From NCBI GenBank assembly GCA_903881085.1, contig CAIRSA010000302.1, positions 1 through 57,715 of the forward strand: 57,715 bases of DNA, given 5' to 3'. The position numbers and the translations under genes were made by a program. Positions 1 to 8,524 of the stretch are shown piece after piece (positions within the stretch are counted from its first letter, which is position 1; every line of letters starts with the position of its first letter). Below the pieces are notes generated by a model, which was given only the letters and a program-made list of their open reading frames with translations, searched no databases and was not told the DNA's origin. Source of the DNA: an uncultured Acidobacteriia bacterium (GTDB lineage Bacteria > Acidobacteriota > Terriglobia > Bryobacterales > Bryobacteraceae).

Positions 1-114
1 GGTGAAGCTCTGGAGCACGGCCTTGGGCACTTAAACGCGAAGACCGCCCGAAGGGCGCTCCTAATCGTCCTCAATCCAGACACTATGTTCGAAGGGAAAC
101 AATCTGAGAATTGA
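1..114 (+). CDS. 3' end of an upstream gene, unrecognised (partial)
   Basis: An open frame runs from the first base of the window to TGA at 112-114, giving 37 C-terminal residues ending in a polar EGKQSEN tail. It stops 13 bases before the flippase start and has the same direction, so it is probably the previous member of the polysaccharide operon. The fragment is too short to assign to a family. It could also be a chance open frame, although its position directly before a ribosome-binding site argues for a real gene end. Confidence 0.45.
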   Translation, partial: GEALEHGLGHLNAKTARRALLIVLNPDTMFEGKQSEN

Positions 115-127
115 AGGGGGAAAGATC

Positions 128-1393
128 GTGACCCGTTACAGCAAGGCGCTTTCAGCGCTTATAGATCAAGCATTGCTCAGTGCCACAGTCTTCGCAACTG
201 GATTTCTGCTGGCACGATCAACGGAACCGCAGGAATTTGGGACATACGTCCTGGTTTTCCAGACACTTCTGTTCTCGGGCGGGTTTCAAAGCGCTCTCGT
301 CAGCCAACCCATGGTGGTACTCGGGCAGCGTTCTGATACGGAGTTCCGCTCATACGCATCGAGCCTTGCATCTGCCAGTGTGGTGGCTTCTACTGGAATG
401 GCAGCTGTCATTTTCGCTTCATCGAGATGGGCACCGGCTCATTTTGCGGCAAGCCTCCATGTGCTCGCCATCTCCATTATTTTTGTTCAGGGACAAGAAT
501 TTTGCCGCCAAGTGCTCTTCGCCCAACGCCTTCCCGCGCATGTACTAGCCAACGATCTGGTTTGCTGCGCCGCAAGGATGGCCGCTCTTGCCTGGATGTG
601 GCGCACCTCAACGCTTTCGGCCCCCATGGTGTTGCTGGCTATTGGCGCCTCCTCTGGCTTAGGTCTCGCTATCGGCCTCATCCAGATTCGGCGTTGGGTG
701 CGTCCAGTAAGTCCGCGCGCGTGTCACCTCCTAGAGAATTGGCAGTTCGGGCGATGGGTCCTTGGCACCTACCTCGCGGGTTCGCTGCTCCTATTCGGAA
801 ACACCGCGGTGGTGGCCGCAATGGCCGGGGCCGCTGCTGCGGGAACGCTGGAAGCGCATCGACTAATCTTAGCTCCGATACAGGTGCTGGCTACAGGTGC
901 CGTAAGCGTTCTCGCTCCTGAGTTGGCGCGGGTCTACTCCCAGGCCGGGCGTGAGGCTCTTGTCCGCATGGTGCGGCTCATTTCGGGGCCATTGGCTTTG
1001 GCGTTTATTTCTTACGCAACCGCGGTAGGGGTAGCGCCGAATCTTTGGCTTTCAGTGCTATACCCAGGAAAGTACGCAGGAACTGCTACGGTGCTGGTTC
1101 TCTCCACGCTGGCCTACGCCGTGGCGGGGTTGAGGGTGCTACCTTGGGCTGCGCTGAGTGCGCAACGTAGACCTGATTTGGGAATGTGGGCAGGTCTTGT
1201 GGCGGGTGTCTTGTCACTCTTCCTAACCGGCTTACTTACCCACACATCGGGCTTGGCCGGTGCCGCCAGCGCGCGCTTAATAGGCGAAATTATTTTGTTC
1301 GGTTCTGGAATCGAACTTACGCGGAGACTGATGAGGCCAACAAGAATAGAAGGGGGCTGCAATGAACAGATGCCGCATGTGCGGGTGCTCTGA
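128..1393 (+). CDS. Polysaccharide flippase, Wzx-like (MATE/MOP superfamily)
   Basis: A 421-residue, almost wholly hydrophobic protein with about 12 predicted membrane segments, the size and profile of Wzx/RfbX-type exporters that flip undecaprenyl-linked repeat units across the inner membrane. The N-terminal segment (ALLSATVFATGFLLAR, then EFGTYVLVF) resembles the first helix and loop of this superfamily. The start is GTG at 128, about seven bases after an AGGGGGA ribosome-binding site at 115-121. Its 3' end overlaps the following methyltransferase by 32 bases, which suggests translational coupling. The family call rests on topology and on the neighbouring glycosyltransferase and polymerase genes rather than on a catalytic motif. 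Confidence 0.8.
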   Translation: MTRYSKALSALIDQALLSATVFATGFLLARSTEPQEFGTYVLVFQTLLFSGGFQSALVSQPMVVLGQRSDTEFRSYASSLASASVVASTGMAAVIFASSRWAPAHFAASLHVLAISIIFVQGQEFCRQVLFAQRLPAHVLANDLVCCAARMAALAWMWRTSTLSAPMVLLAIGASSGLGLAIGLIQIRRWVRPVSPRACHLLENWQFGRWVLGTYLAGSLLLFGNTAVVAAMAGAAAAGTLEAHRLILAPIQVLATGAVSVLAPELARVYSQAGREALVRMVRLISGPLALAFISYATAVGVAPNLWLSVLYPGKYAGTATVLVLSTLAYAVAGLRVLPWAALSAQRRPDLGMWAGLVAGVLSLFLTGLLTHTSGLAGAASARLIGEIILFGSGIELTRRLMRPTRIEGGCNEQMPHVRVL

Positions 1394-2267
1394 TGCACGA
1401 AACATATTTCAAGTAGGTCCCTATTCGATCCTGAGATGCCCGGCCTGCGGCTTTGGTTGGCCGATGCCATTTCCGACAGTTGAGGAACTGTCCGCGTTCT
1501 ACACCGGGTGCCAACACGCTGCGGCCGTGGAGGATAGCGTGAATACTGCGGAGCGCCAGCGTGTCGCCGCCCGAATGCGGGAACTTGCACCAGAAGCGTG
1601 CTCCGTGCTTGATGTTGGTTGTGGTTTTGGCCATTATTTGGACATCGCGAGGGAAATAGGCTTTGAAACTTATGGAGTTGACATAGATGAGGGGCGCGCG
1701 TCGTATGCGTCGGCCCGAGGCCACAAGATCCACTGCGGTGAAGTTACGACAAGTATTTTCGATGGCCGCCGATTTGACTGCATAATACTGAATCACGTAA
1801 TCGAACATGTGCCGGATCCAATCGTGCTCCTTCATTGCCTGCGAGACTTACTTGCTCCTGGGGGGCTTCTCTTTATTGCTTGCCCTAACTTCGCAGGGCT
1901 TCATGCTAGGATCACAAAGGGGCACTTCCATCATATTTGCCCACCCGAGCACATTTGCTATTTCACGTCCACTTCCCTTCGGCGGGCGGTGGGGACTACG
2001 GGTTTTTCGGAGATCGCTCTTGAAACCACCACTCATCCTCTCCAAGTTAAGCATCTACTGGCATTCCTCTCTTACCTGCGTTTTATTAAACCTCGCGAGT
2101 ACCATGTGCCCGGGAATGAAGCCATCGTTCAGCGTTTCGTTGACAGGCGCTTTTCTTCGCTGCGTTCACCAGCCTACGCGGCAGTTCTCCTACTTAGCCG
2201 CTGGCTAGCCCCGATTGTAACCGTGCTCGGTGGGGACCATATTGAGTCGTATTGGAGACGCGTTTAA
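1362..2267 (+). CDS. Class I SAM-dependent methyltransferase with N-terminal zinc ribbon
   Basis: The 301-residue protein opens with two CxxC pairs (C4/C7 and C26/C29), a small zinc ribbon seen in many methyltransferases of surface-polysaccharide loci. A Rossmann SAM-binding motif follows near residue 80 (VLDVGCGFG), then an acidic residue after the next strand (YGVDID) and NHVIEHVPDP, the usual post-II region of the Methyltransf_11/23 group. It probably methylates a sugar or lipid-linked intermediate of the polysaccharide; the substrate cannot be read from sequence. It overlaps both neighbours or nearly so (32 bases with the flippase), so it belongs to the same transcript. Confidence 0.85.
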   Translation: MNRCRMCGCSDARNIFQVGPYSILRCPACGFGWPMPFPTVEELSAFYTGCQHAAAVEDSVNTAERQRVAARMRELAPEACSVLDVGCGFGHYLDIAREIGFETYGVDIDEGRASYASARGHKIHCGEVTTSIFDGRRFDCIILNHVIEHVPDPIVLLHCLRDLLAPGGLLFIACPNFAGLHARITKGHFHHICPPEHICYFTSTSLRRAVGTTGFSEIALETTTHPLQVKHLLAFLSYLRFIKPREYHVPGNEAIVQRFVDRRFSSLRSPAYAAVLLLSRWLAPIVTVLGGDHIESYWRRV

Positions 2268-2268
2268 C

Positions 2269-3135
2269 GTGGCGCGGATCTCGGTCGTGATTAACACATG
2301 CAATGAGGCACATGTGCTTGAAGCTTGCATATACTCAGTTCGCGCGCTCGCGGACGAGTTTGTAGTCTGTGACATGGAAAGCTCGGACGGCTCTGCTGAA
2401 TTGGCGCGCCGACTCGGCTGCAAGGTCGTTCTGCACCCTAGGATGGAAGCACCTGAACCGGAAGCCCGAACGAAAGCAATCACGGCAGCTTCTGGTGATT
2501 GGATTCTTGTGATGGACCCCGACATGCGTCTCAAGCCTGAGACGTGCTCCCGATTGCGAGCGATCGCTGAACAGGGAACCATCGATATGGTAGATTTTTT
2601 CTGCCGCAATCGCTTTCTCGGCCGTTGGTGCCCGCACGGACATGGGTCTCAAGGAGTCTTCCGAAAATTCTTCCGTAAATCGGCATTCCGAGCACGTTCC
2701 GTCAACATCCAATCTTTTTGGCACGATTCGTTGGAGGGTCGTGCCTTGCGCTTGAGCAGGGCTGACTCCATTGATCACCTTAGTTACGATAGCACAGCGC
2801 AACTGACAGATACATTAGGGCGTTACGCAAAGTGTGAAGCCCGGCAGGCCTGGGAACAAGGCATCCAACCTTCCGTGATCCGGATGATTTGGCGACCGAT
2901 CAAACGGTTTCTTGGTAACTATGTTTTTCGGTTTGGATTCCTGGACGGTATTCCCGGATTGATCGTAAACTCCTCAGTCGCGGGCTATATATTCCTGATT
3001 GAGGCCCACCTCTGGGACCATCATCGCCTATTAATCGGAGGTGGATCGGCGCCTGGGATTTCCGGGCAATCTCAAGAGCAGACAGGCCCCAACAATCTAA
3101 GATTTCGTGCAAAGCAAAGTGAGCCGGATAAATAA
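2269..3135 (+). CDS. Glycosyltransferase family 2
   Basis: A GT-A fold glycosyltransferase: N-terminal ISVVINTCNEAHVLEACI is the nucleotide-sugar-binding strand-loop, VVCDMESSDGS is the first acidic site, and LVMDPDMRL carries the DxD metal-binding motif. The family adds a sugar from a nucleotide donor to the lipid-linked repeat unit on the cytoplasmic face. I place the start at GTG 2269, two bases after the methyltransferase stop and behind GGAGACG. An in-frame ATG at 2230 exists but would overlap the methyltransferase by 38 bases and add 13 residues unlike the family start. The length is 288 residues, with a C-terminal hydrophobic stretch as in WaaE/KdtX-like members. Confidence 0.85.
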   Translation: MARISVVINTCNEAHVLEACIYSVRALADEFVVCDMESSDGSAELARRLGCKVVLHPRMEAPEPEARTKAITAASGDWILVMDPDMRLKPETCSRLRAIAEQGTIDMVDFFCRNRFLGRWCPHGHGSQGVFRKFFRKSAFRARSVNIQSFWHDSLEGRALRLSRADSIDHLSYDSTAQLTDTLGRYAKCEARQAWEQGIQPSVIRMIWRPIKRFLGNYVFRFGFLDGIPGLIVNSSVAGYIFLIEAHLWDHHRLLIGGGSAPGISGQSQEQTGPNNLRFRAKQSEPDK

Positions 3136-3138
3136 CCA

Positions 3139-4485
3139 ATGCCTTACCACGGTTCTGCAACTCGGACTCGCGCGATTAGTTCTGGCCTGGTGGTCTGGTG
3201 GTGCGCAACGCTCTATCAGGTTGTCTATCTTGCATCCGATAGTCTCACCTTCGCGGCCGAAGCAACGCAGGCTGGTTCGCTCTACAACCAAATCAAAATA
3301 GCTTTCTTTGCGTGCATTGGCATTGGCGCAATCGTAACAGCTCCACATCCAGCAATTCGCAGGCGAAGTCTCGGGCAGCTTCTACCCTTAATCATTTACG
3401 TAGTTTGGGCGATGGCAACACTCTTATGGACTTCTAGCTTAGAAGTCAGCATTCGCCGTCTCATACAATTCGTCTTCATCTTGGCTGGTTCCGTCGGCTT
3501 AGGGGTGGGGTTCTACGGAATGATACCGTCAGGTATCAACGTACTTGCAAGGCACCTAATGTATGCCGGAATGAGTACGGCTTGTCTTGTCCTCGCTATA
3601 AGTGGTGGAGAACTCAACTTGGCTAACTTGTTAAACCCGGACTGGACGTCTTCAGCGAGGTCAATATGGGGCTACCTCGCTCCTCCTATTCTTTATGCTC
3701 TGCCCTCATTGTGGTTTATTACAAAACGACGAAGGTATCTTTTCTGTTTCGTTTCGGTTCTCTTTTTCCTGTGTTTATTCATGCTGAAAGTAAGATCTGA
3801 AGGAATCTTCGCAGTCATGGCGCTCGTCGCAGTTGTTTGGAGTGCGCGCAAACGCAGCCTTTTGAGCGCGGTTGGATTGCTTTTAGCCGGTATCACTTTT
3901 GTAATCAGCGTACTTTTTTTGCAAGATTCATTATCAGCACTAACTGAGACAATCATGCCATATTGGGCTCGCGGGGAGCGTGCAAGCACGGTGGAGTCAC
4001 TTACTGGCCGCTTGCCCTTGTGGCATTACCTTACCGCTCGGATTGCGGAGAGACCTCTTGTCGGAAAAGGGTTCGGCGCTTTCTGGACTGGAAATGAGTT
4101 CGCCAACGCGTTCAATTATGTGCGTTGGATGGCTACGGCAGCTCATAATGGTTTTATCGACGAACTTTTGGCGACCGGAGCGGTTGGCCTGGCGGCGTTT
4201 CTCGTTTTTTGGGGTTTTGGTCTGGCGTGGTCCGTAAAGTTAATGCAGCAACCAGGATGCCGCCGATCCGGGGCACTCGTGATGTCTTGGTTACTGCTCT
4301 TTCTTTTATTAAATACGACGGACAGTTTTCTTCAGGAGTTTGCGCGGTTTCCCTTCAGCGCGTCGCTAGTAGGCATGTTCGCCATCTCCTCATCAGTGAG
4401 TTCGAGCAGGATAGCAGGAATAAATATCCAGCGCAATCAGATTATGGCATTTCACCGGAGGGGAGTGTCTACTGTAGATGTCTAA
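3139..4485 (+). CDS. O-antigen ligase/polymerase-like membrane protein (Wzy candidate)
   Basis: A 448-residue polytopic membrane protein with around 10-12 hydrophobic segments and a large soluble loop near residues 270-330 (RASTVESLTGRLPLWHY, then KGFGAFW and TAAHNGFIDELLATGAVGL). The RxxxW and H-N-x-x-x-x-x-L-x-x-G-x-x-G pattern in that loop is characteristic of the Wzy_C/O-antigen ligase superfamily. Within this operon the most economical role is polymerisation of the flipped repeat unit in the periplasm; a ligase role cannot be excluded. It starts three bases after the preceding stop and overlaps the next gene by eight bases. Confidence 0.82.
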   Translation: MPYHGSATRTRAISSGLVVWWCATLYQVVYLASDSLTFAAEATQAGSLYNQIKIAFFACIGIGAIVTAPHPAIRRRSLGQLLPLIIYVVWAMATLLWTSSLEVSIRRLIQFVFILAGSVGLGVGFYGMIPSGINVLARHLMYAGMSTACLVLAISGGELNLANLLNPDWTSSARSIWGYLAPPILYALPSLWFITKRRRYLFCFVSVLFFLCLFMLKVRSEGIFAVMALVAVVWSARKRSLLSAVGLLLAGITFVISVLFLQDSLSALTETIMPYWARGERASTVESLTGRLPLWHYLTARIAERPLVGKGFGAFWTGNEFANAFNYVRWMATAAHNGFIDELLATGAVGLAAFLVFWGFGLAWSVKLMQQPGCRRSGALVMSWLLLFLLLNTTDSFLQEFARFPFSASLVGMFAISSSVSSSRIAGINIQRNQIMAFHRRGVSTVDV

Positions 4486-5704
4486 CAGGCTGCCGTCTAA
4501 AGAAGTCCTAATCGTCGATTTTGCTTCTTCTGGCCATCATCCCAAATATCTCAGGCAACTTGTCCGATACGGCCTTCGAATGGAGACGGAAGGGCGAACC
4601 CGGCTACTCATAGCAAGAGAACTATTAATACGTACCGAGCGGGAATTGGCACCGGAGGATCAGATAATATTGCGCCAACGCACAGTCGTGATCGAGGACC
4701 ACCCTGCTTACATATGGCTGTTGAAGTGGGTACGTATACAAACGATTGTTGAAACACTCTTTGTTGAGTACATCATCGCGCAACAGGCGTCCGACTGCGA
4801 AATACTGCTGTTCTATTTGGATCCGTTTTTGTATCAGTTAGCTTTCTCGCCGCTCCCACGAAAATGCGTTTCAGGGCTTTTATTTCGCGCGAGCTTTCAT
4901 CACCGAAGTAAAGGCTTTCGACCTGCCGGGATTCGAGAACATTTCCTCTATCTGGCGAAATATATAACGTGCTATGTATGTGCGTGGCGCCAAGGAGTTC
5001 ATCGAGTGCTCGGGCTGGACCCCTTCGCGCAGCAATACGCTGAGGTGAAGTGGCTGACAACTAAGTACATTACCATTCCAGATCCGATTGGGCCGGAACC
5101 GGATGCCCCAATGTCGTATTTCGCCCCCCGCAAAAGAGTCCAGGATAGCCGACTCATATTCTTATTGTGTGGTGAGTTGTCGCGCCGCAAAGGTGTTTTG
5201 GTTGTTCTCAGGGCACTAGCTGCACTTGAGCCGGATCACCAGAGGCGAGTTCGGCTCCGGCTCGTTGGGGCCATCCACGGTGCCGAACGCGACCTTGTGC
5301 TAGCTGGGCTTAAGAATGCACGAGAAGTTGAATCACCGGCTGGTCTTTTACTAGATTTAGATGACAGGTTTGTCTCCGATGAAGAACTTGACAACCATAT
5401 CGCCGATGCAGATGTCGTTCTGGCGCTCTACGAGCGGTCGTATGGCAGTAGTGGGACACTAATCCGTGCCGCAGCATTCGGCCGTCCATTAATTGCCACT
5501 GATGAAGGGTTTGTTGGTCATTGTGTTCGCGTGCACCGGCTTGGCGCACCTGTAAACGTTCATGATATCGACGCAGTGGCAGAAGCATTTCGTAAGTTCA
5601 TCGTGACCGGGGTTGTAAAGGGCTTTGACGAAAAATCGGCTCGCGATTACGCAAGTTCTTGTTCTCCTGACGATTTCGCGCAACGACTATTAGGGTACGC
5701 ATGA
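4478..5704 (+). CDS. Glycosyltransferase, GT-B fold (group 1-like)
   Basis: A 408-residue protein with the two-domain GT-B layout. The C-terminal half contains LSRRKGVLVVLRALAAL, a long acidic loop (DLDDRFVSDEEL), and ALYERSYGSSGTLIRAAAFGRPLIATDEGFVG. The last resembles the nucleotide-sugar-binding E-x7-E segment of group 1 enzymes, but with a Ser/Gly-rich version in place of a strict second Glu. The N-terminal part begins with LIVDFASSGHHPKYLRQL, typical of acceptor-binding domains. It overlaps the polymerase gene by eight bases and ends the first run of tightly packed genes; a 624-base gap follows. Confidence 0.75.
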   Translation: MSNRLPSKEVLIVDFASSGHHPKYLRQLVRYGLRMETEGRTRLLIARELLIRTERELAPEDQIILRQRTVVIEDHPAYIWLLKWVRIQTIVETLFVEYIIAQQASDCEILLFYLDPFLYQLAFSPLPRKCVSGLLFRASFHHRSKGFRPAGIREHFLYLAKYITCYVCAWRQGVHRVLGLDPFAQQYAEVKWLTTKYITIPDPIGPEPDAPMSYFAPRKRVQDSRLIFLLCGELSRRKGVLVVLRALAALEPDHQRRVRLRLVGAIHGAERDLVLAGLKNAREVESPAGLLLDLDDRFVSDEELDNHIADADVVLALYERSYGSSGTLIRAAAFGRPLIATDEGFVGHCVRVHRLGAPVNVHDIDAVAEAFRKFIVTGVVKGFDEKSARDYASSCSPDDFAQRLLGYA

Positions 5705-6328
5705 TCCGAACGGAGGGGAGCGCCCGGACTTATCGTCATCCACTTTCATCGCAGCTATTGCGTCTACTGATTGGGGGCGAATGTCCGTTTCAGCTGTCGC
5801 CAGCCGGTGCAAGAGGGGACTATTGTTTGTGCGTCTCGTTTCCCTAGAATACGCGCTAATGTTCAGCATAAGAAAACATCCACAGAGTGCATTGCGCTGC
5901 GAATACGTGTTGTTGCAGGCTGATCGTTACTCAGTCATTTGATGTAGCCCCTCGGGTGTTTCTACCGGTTAGAAGGAATATGCCCGCGCGATTACAGCGT
6001 TAGGCCATTGCATGGCTAAACCTAAGTTCAGACATCCCGACCTCGGCGGGGAATTTGGCCGCGAAGTGGAAATTCGATTGATCTCGAAAAACCGCTTACT
6101 GGCGTGCGCGGCTCGGTTAGTAGCAGGCAACCGCTAGCCGAGCCGCGCACGTCAGTAAGCGGTTTTGGCTCACACCAATTTCCGTGGAGGTCAGGATGTC
6201 TGAAGTTCGATTTGAGTGCTGCCTAAAAGAAAGCGCATCTCTCATGTGTGCGTGGGCATTCAGCGAAACCTGTATCGTTGTACGGTTGCGACACTGCAGG
6301 CTTTTTGAGCGCTTGGGAGACATAGAAC
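5705..6328. other. Intergenic region with a long hairpin
   Basis: These 624 bases separate the first polysaccharide gene run from the next glycosyltransferase. No coding frame here resembles a known protein. The first 380 bases are featureless to me. From 6088 to 6166 there is a very long inverted repeat (listed separately), and 6172-6184 holds ACACCAATTTCCG, a 13-mer that recurs exactly at 39508-39520 beside another inverted repeat. The region therefore looks like a landing site for repeat elements. Confidence 0.6.
6088..6166. repeat. 33-bp-stem inverted repeat, member of a dispersed palindromic family
   Basis: The left arm is 6088-6120 and the right arm 6134-6166, with a 13-base loop. All 33 positions pair if two G:U pairs are allowed. 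The arm starts AAAACCGCTTACTGGCGTG and continues CGCGGCTCGG. The same core (AACCGCT-N3-T-N3-CG-N3-CGG-N-TCGG) recurs at 36742-36768 and, reverse-complemented, at 33179-33205, with a degenerate piece at 15441-15470. It could act as a terminator for the upstream operon, though no long T tract follows the right arm. Confidence 0.8.
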
Positions 6329-7444
6329 ATGAAAACAGTTCTCGTTGTTGGCCAGACACAACCCGAAAGTAGTGGACAAGCGGTCGTGATCAGCAACATA
6401 CTTGACGGTTGTTATACTAACATCAAGGTTGTTCATTGTAACTTTGATTTTTCTAATAATGTTTCGGCCATGGGTAGTTTCACACCCGGAAAGGTGTTTC
6501 GGCTCATTCGAGTAGTCTTTCGAGCGATAGTTCTCCGAGTACAATGCAAGCCTAATATTCTCTACTATCCTGTCGCTGGACCGCACGTTGTTCCGATCCT
6601 AAGAGATTTAGTCTTTTTAGGGTGCACGCGTTGGATGTTCAAGTACACTGTATTTCACTTTCACGCAGCCACCACTTCTCAACGCGTTTCGCGCCTTCCT
6701 TGGCCTCTCCGTTTTCTGCTACTCAAGGTTTACAATAACGCAGACTGTGCTGTCCTCACCGCTCCGGAAAACTATCCTGATGGGTTAAGGTTAGGGGCGA
6801 AGGTGACCCGCATTCTGCCAAATGGAATCCAGGATTTCGCTTCTAGATACGAATTAATACGAAGCCATCGTAACGAAGTTCGGATTTTGTTTTTGAGCTT
6901 GGTTTCGGAGCAAAAAGGAATCTTCGTGCTACTTGATGCTTGCCGTCGGCTCAAAATGGAAGACGCGGTGTTTCGTCTTGCTGTTGTTGGCCCCTATGCA
7001 AGTCCGGAATTCGCAAAAGTCGTGGAGTCTTTCGTGTCGACCGCGGGCTTGGCGGATTCAGTCGAGTTCTTAGGTGAATTGGTAGCTCGTGACAAGTGGT
7101 CGCAGTACCAGATGGCTGATATCTTTTGTTTTCCGAGCCATCATCCAAGCGAAAGCTTCGGTCTGGTCGTAGTGGAAGCAATGCAGTTCGCTTTGCCCGT
7201 GGTTGCCTCAAGGTGGGGAGGCGTGCAATCTGTTGTTGAGGAAGGCAGAACGGGGCTTTTGTTTGAGCCTGGGAATAGTGCGGAACTTGCCTCATTACTC
7301 AAAGCACTTATAGGCGACGGCCAGTTGAGGTCGACGCTGGGAACCGAGGGCCGAAAACGATATAGTCAACGTTTTACGGCGGCAACGTTCCACGGTGGTT
7401 TTGAGAAGATCATTGGAATGGTTACGAAACCGGAAGAACCATAA
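6329..7444 (+). CDS. Glycosyltransferase family 4 (GT-B fold)
   Basis: A 371-residue group 1 glycosyltransferase. The N-terminus (VLVVGQTQPESSGQAVV) gives the glycine-rich acceptor-side loop, LPNGIQDF is the inter-domain segment, LFLSLVSEQKGIFVLLDA begins the donor domain, and SESFGLVVVEAMQFALPVVAS is a textbook E-x7-E nucleotide-sugar-binding motif followed by the EGRTGLLFEPGN loop. It acts at the cytoplasmic membrane face on a lipid-linked sugar acceptor. It is the first gene after the hairpin-bearing gap and is followed by a DUF362 gene 107 bases on. Confidence 0.88.
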   Translation: MKTVLVVGQTQPESSGQAVVISNILDGCYTNIKVVHCNFDFSNNVSAMGSFTPGKVFRLIRVVFRAIVLRVQCKPNILYYPVAGPHVVPILRDLVFLGCTRWMFKYTVFHFHAATTSQRVSRLPWPLRFLLLKVYNNADCAVLTAPENYPDGLRLGAKVTRILPNGIQDFASRYELIRSHRNEVRILFLSLVSEQKGIFVLLDACRRLKMEDAVFRLAVVGPYASPEFAKVVESFVSTAGLADSVEFLGELVARDKWSQYQMADIFCFPSHHPSESFGLVVVEAMQFALPVVASRWGGVQSVVEEGRTGLLFEPGNSAELASLLKALIGDGQLRSTLGTEGRKRYSQRFTAATFHGGFEKIIGMVTKPEEP

Positions 7445-7551
7445 ATTGCACGTTGGTAGGGGCGTCAATTGTGACCTTTGTCCTGCCGATTGTGGTTGCG
7501 TTGAAGTGGACAAAAAACTGCAAGAAAGACTCCCGTTAGAAAATACTCGAA

Positions 7552-8517
7552 ATGGCGAAACTTTTCGTTGAAGCTCTGAAAACTGGTTACGAAACTCCCA
7601 TCCGGGAGGGACTTAAATTCATCGGTGTTGACGGCACATTGAAGTCTTCAGACAGTGTGGCTATCAAGCCAAACCTTACTTTCCCGGTTTTTAAGCCAGG
7701 TGTGATGACGAATCCCGCCGCAGTTGAAGCACTGATTCGCGTGCTGAAGGACTACACAGACAAAATCACAATTTGTGAGTCTGATTCGGGCGGCTACAAT
7801 AAGTTCTCGATGGATGAGGTATTCAAGAGCACAGGTCTCGAAGAGATTGCCAAGCGATACGGTGTTCGCACCACAAACATGTCGCACTCTCCATCGAGGC
7901 CTATTATCGTACATTCCTCCTTGCGGCGCCTGTCAGTACCGCTGCCCACTTTGCTGTTAGATGAGACAGATCTCTTTATTAGTATGCCAGTCCCCAAAGT
8001 GCATGCGAATACAGGTGTCAGTTTCGCGGTTAAGAACCAGTGGGGCGTGATCCAAGAACCAGCGCTCAGGCTTAAGCTGCATCCTTACTTTAAGCATGTA
8101 ATCTATGCTGTGAATAAGGCGCTTCCTCGCTCTATCGCTGTAATGGACGGCCGCTTTGGGCTTACGCGCAACGGTCCGATGCGCGGTGATGTGGTGGACT
8201 TGAACTGGTTGATGGTAGCCGACAACCTTTTCTGGTGTGATTTTGCAGCGCTTCAGTTAGTGGGGATTGCTGAGCACCGTGTCGGTTACCTGTGGGACAT
8301 CTTTCAGCGTGAGGGAATCAATCGTGATGCGCCTCTAACCGTGAATGAGGGATTCAAGACATGTCCGAGAGTGCAGTTTTACCTGAAGCGTGCTATGACT
8401 GACTATCCAGGTCTTTGCACCTTCCATTCAAGAGCGCTAGCATACCTGGGATACGAATCACTGTTAGCGCGACCGTTACACCGGCTGCTATATCTCGTAC
8501 GAGAGCCGTTTTATTGA
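7552..8517 (+). CDS. DUF362 domain protein without ferredoxin motif
   Basis: A 321-residue member of the DUF362 family: SVAIKPNLTFP (the family K-P-N motif), VMTNPAAVEALIRVL, TICESDSGGY, and FISMPVPKVHANTGVSFAVKNQWGVI appear in the usual order. Many DUF362 proteins carry a CxxCxxCxxxC iron-sulfur domain; none is present here, since the few cysteines are scattered. Its reaction is unknown. Its position between a glycosyltransferase and a WecG-type enzyme, seven bases before the latter, ties it to the polysaccharide pathway. The sequence after residue 270 (PGLCTFHSRALAYLGYESLLARP) is not one I recognise. Confidence 0.8.
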   Translation: MAKLFVEALKTGYETPIREGLKFIGVDGTLKSSDSVAIKPNLTFPVFKPGVMTNPAAVEALIRVLKDYTDKITICESDSGGYNKFSMDEVFKSTGLEEIAKRYGVRTTNMSHSPSRPIIVHSSLRRLSVPLPTLLLDETDLFISMPVPKVHANTGVSFAVKNQWGVIQEPALRLKLHPYFKHVIYAVNKALPRSIAVMDGRFGLTRNGPMRGDVVDLNWLMVADNLFWCDFAALQLVGIAEHRVGYLWDIFQREGINRDAPLTVNEGFKTCPRVQFYLKRAMTDYPGLCTFHSRALAYLGYESLLARPLHRLLYLVREPFY

Positions 8518-8524
8518 TCTGAAA

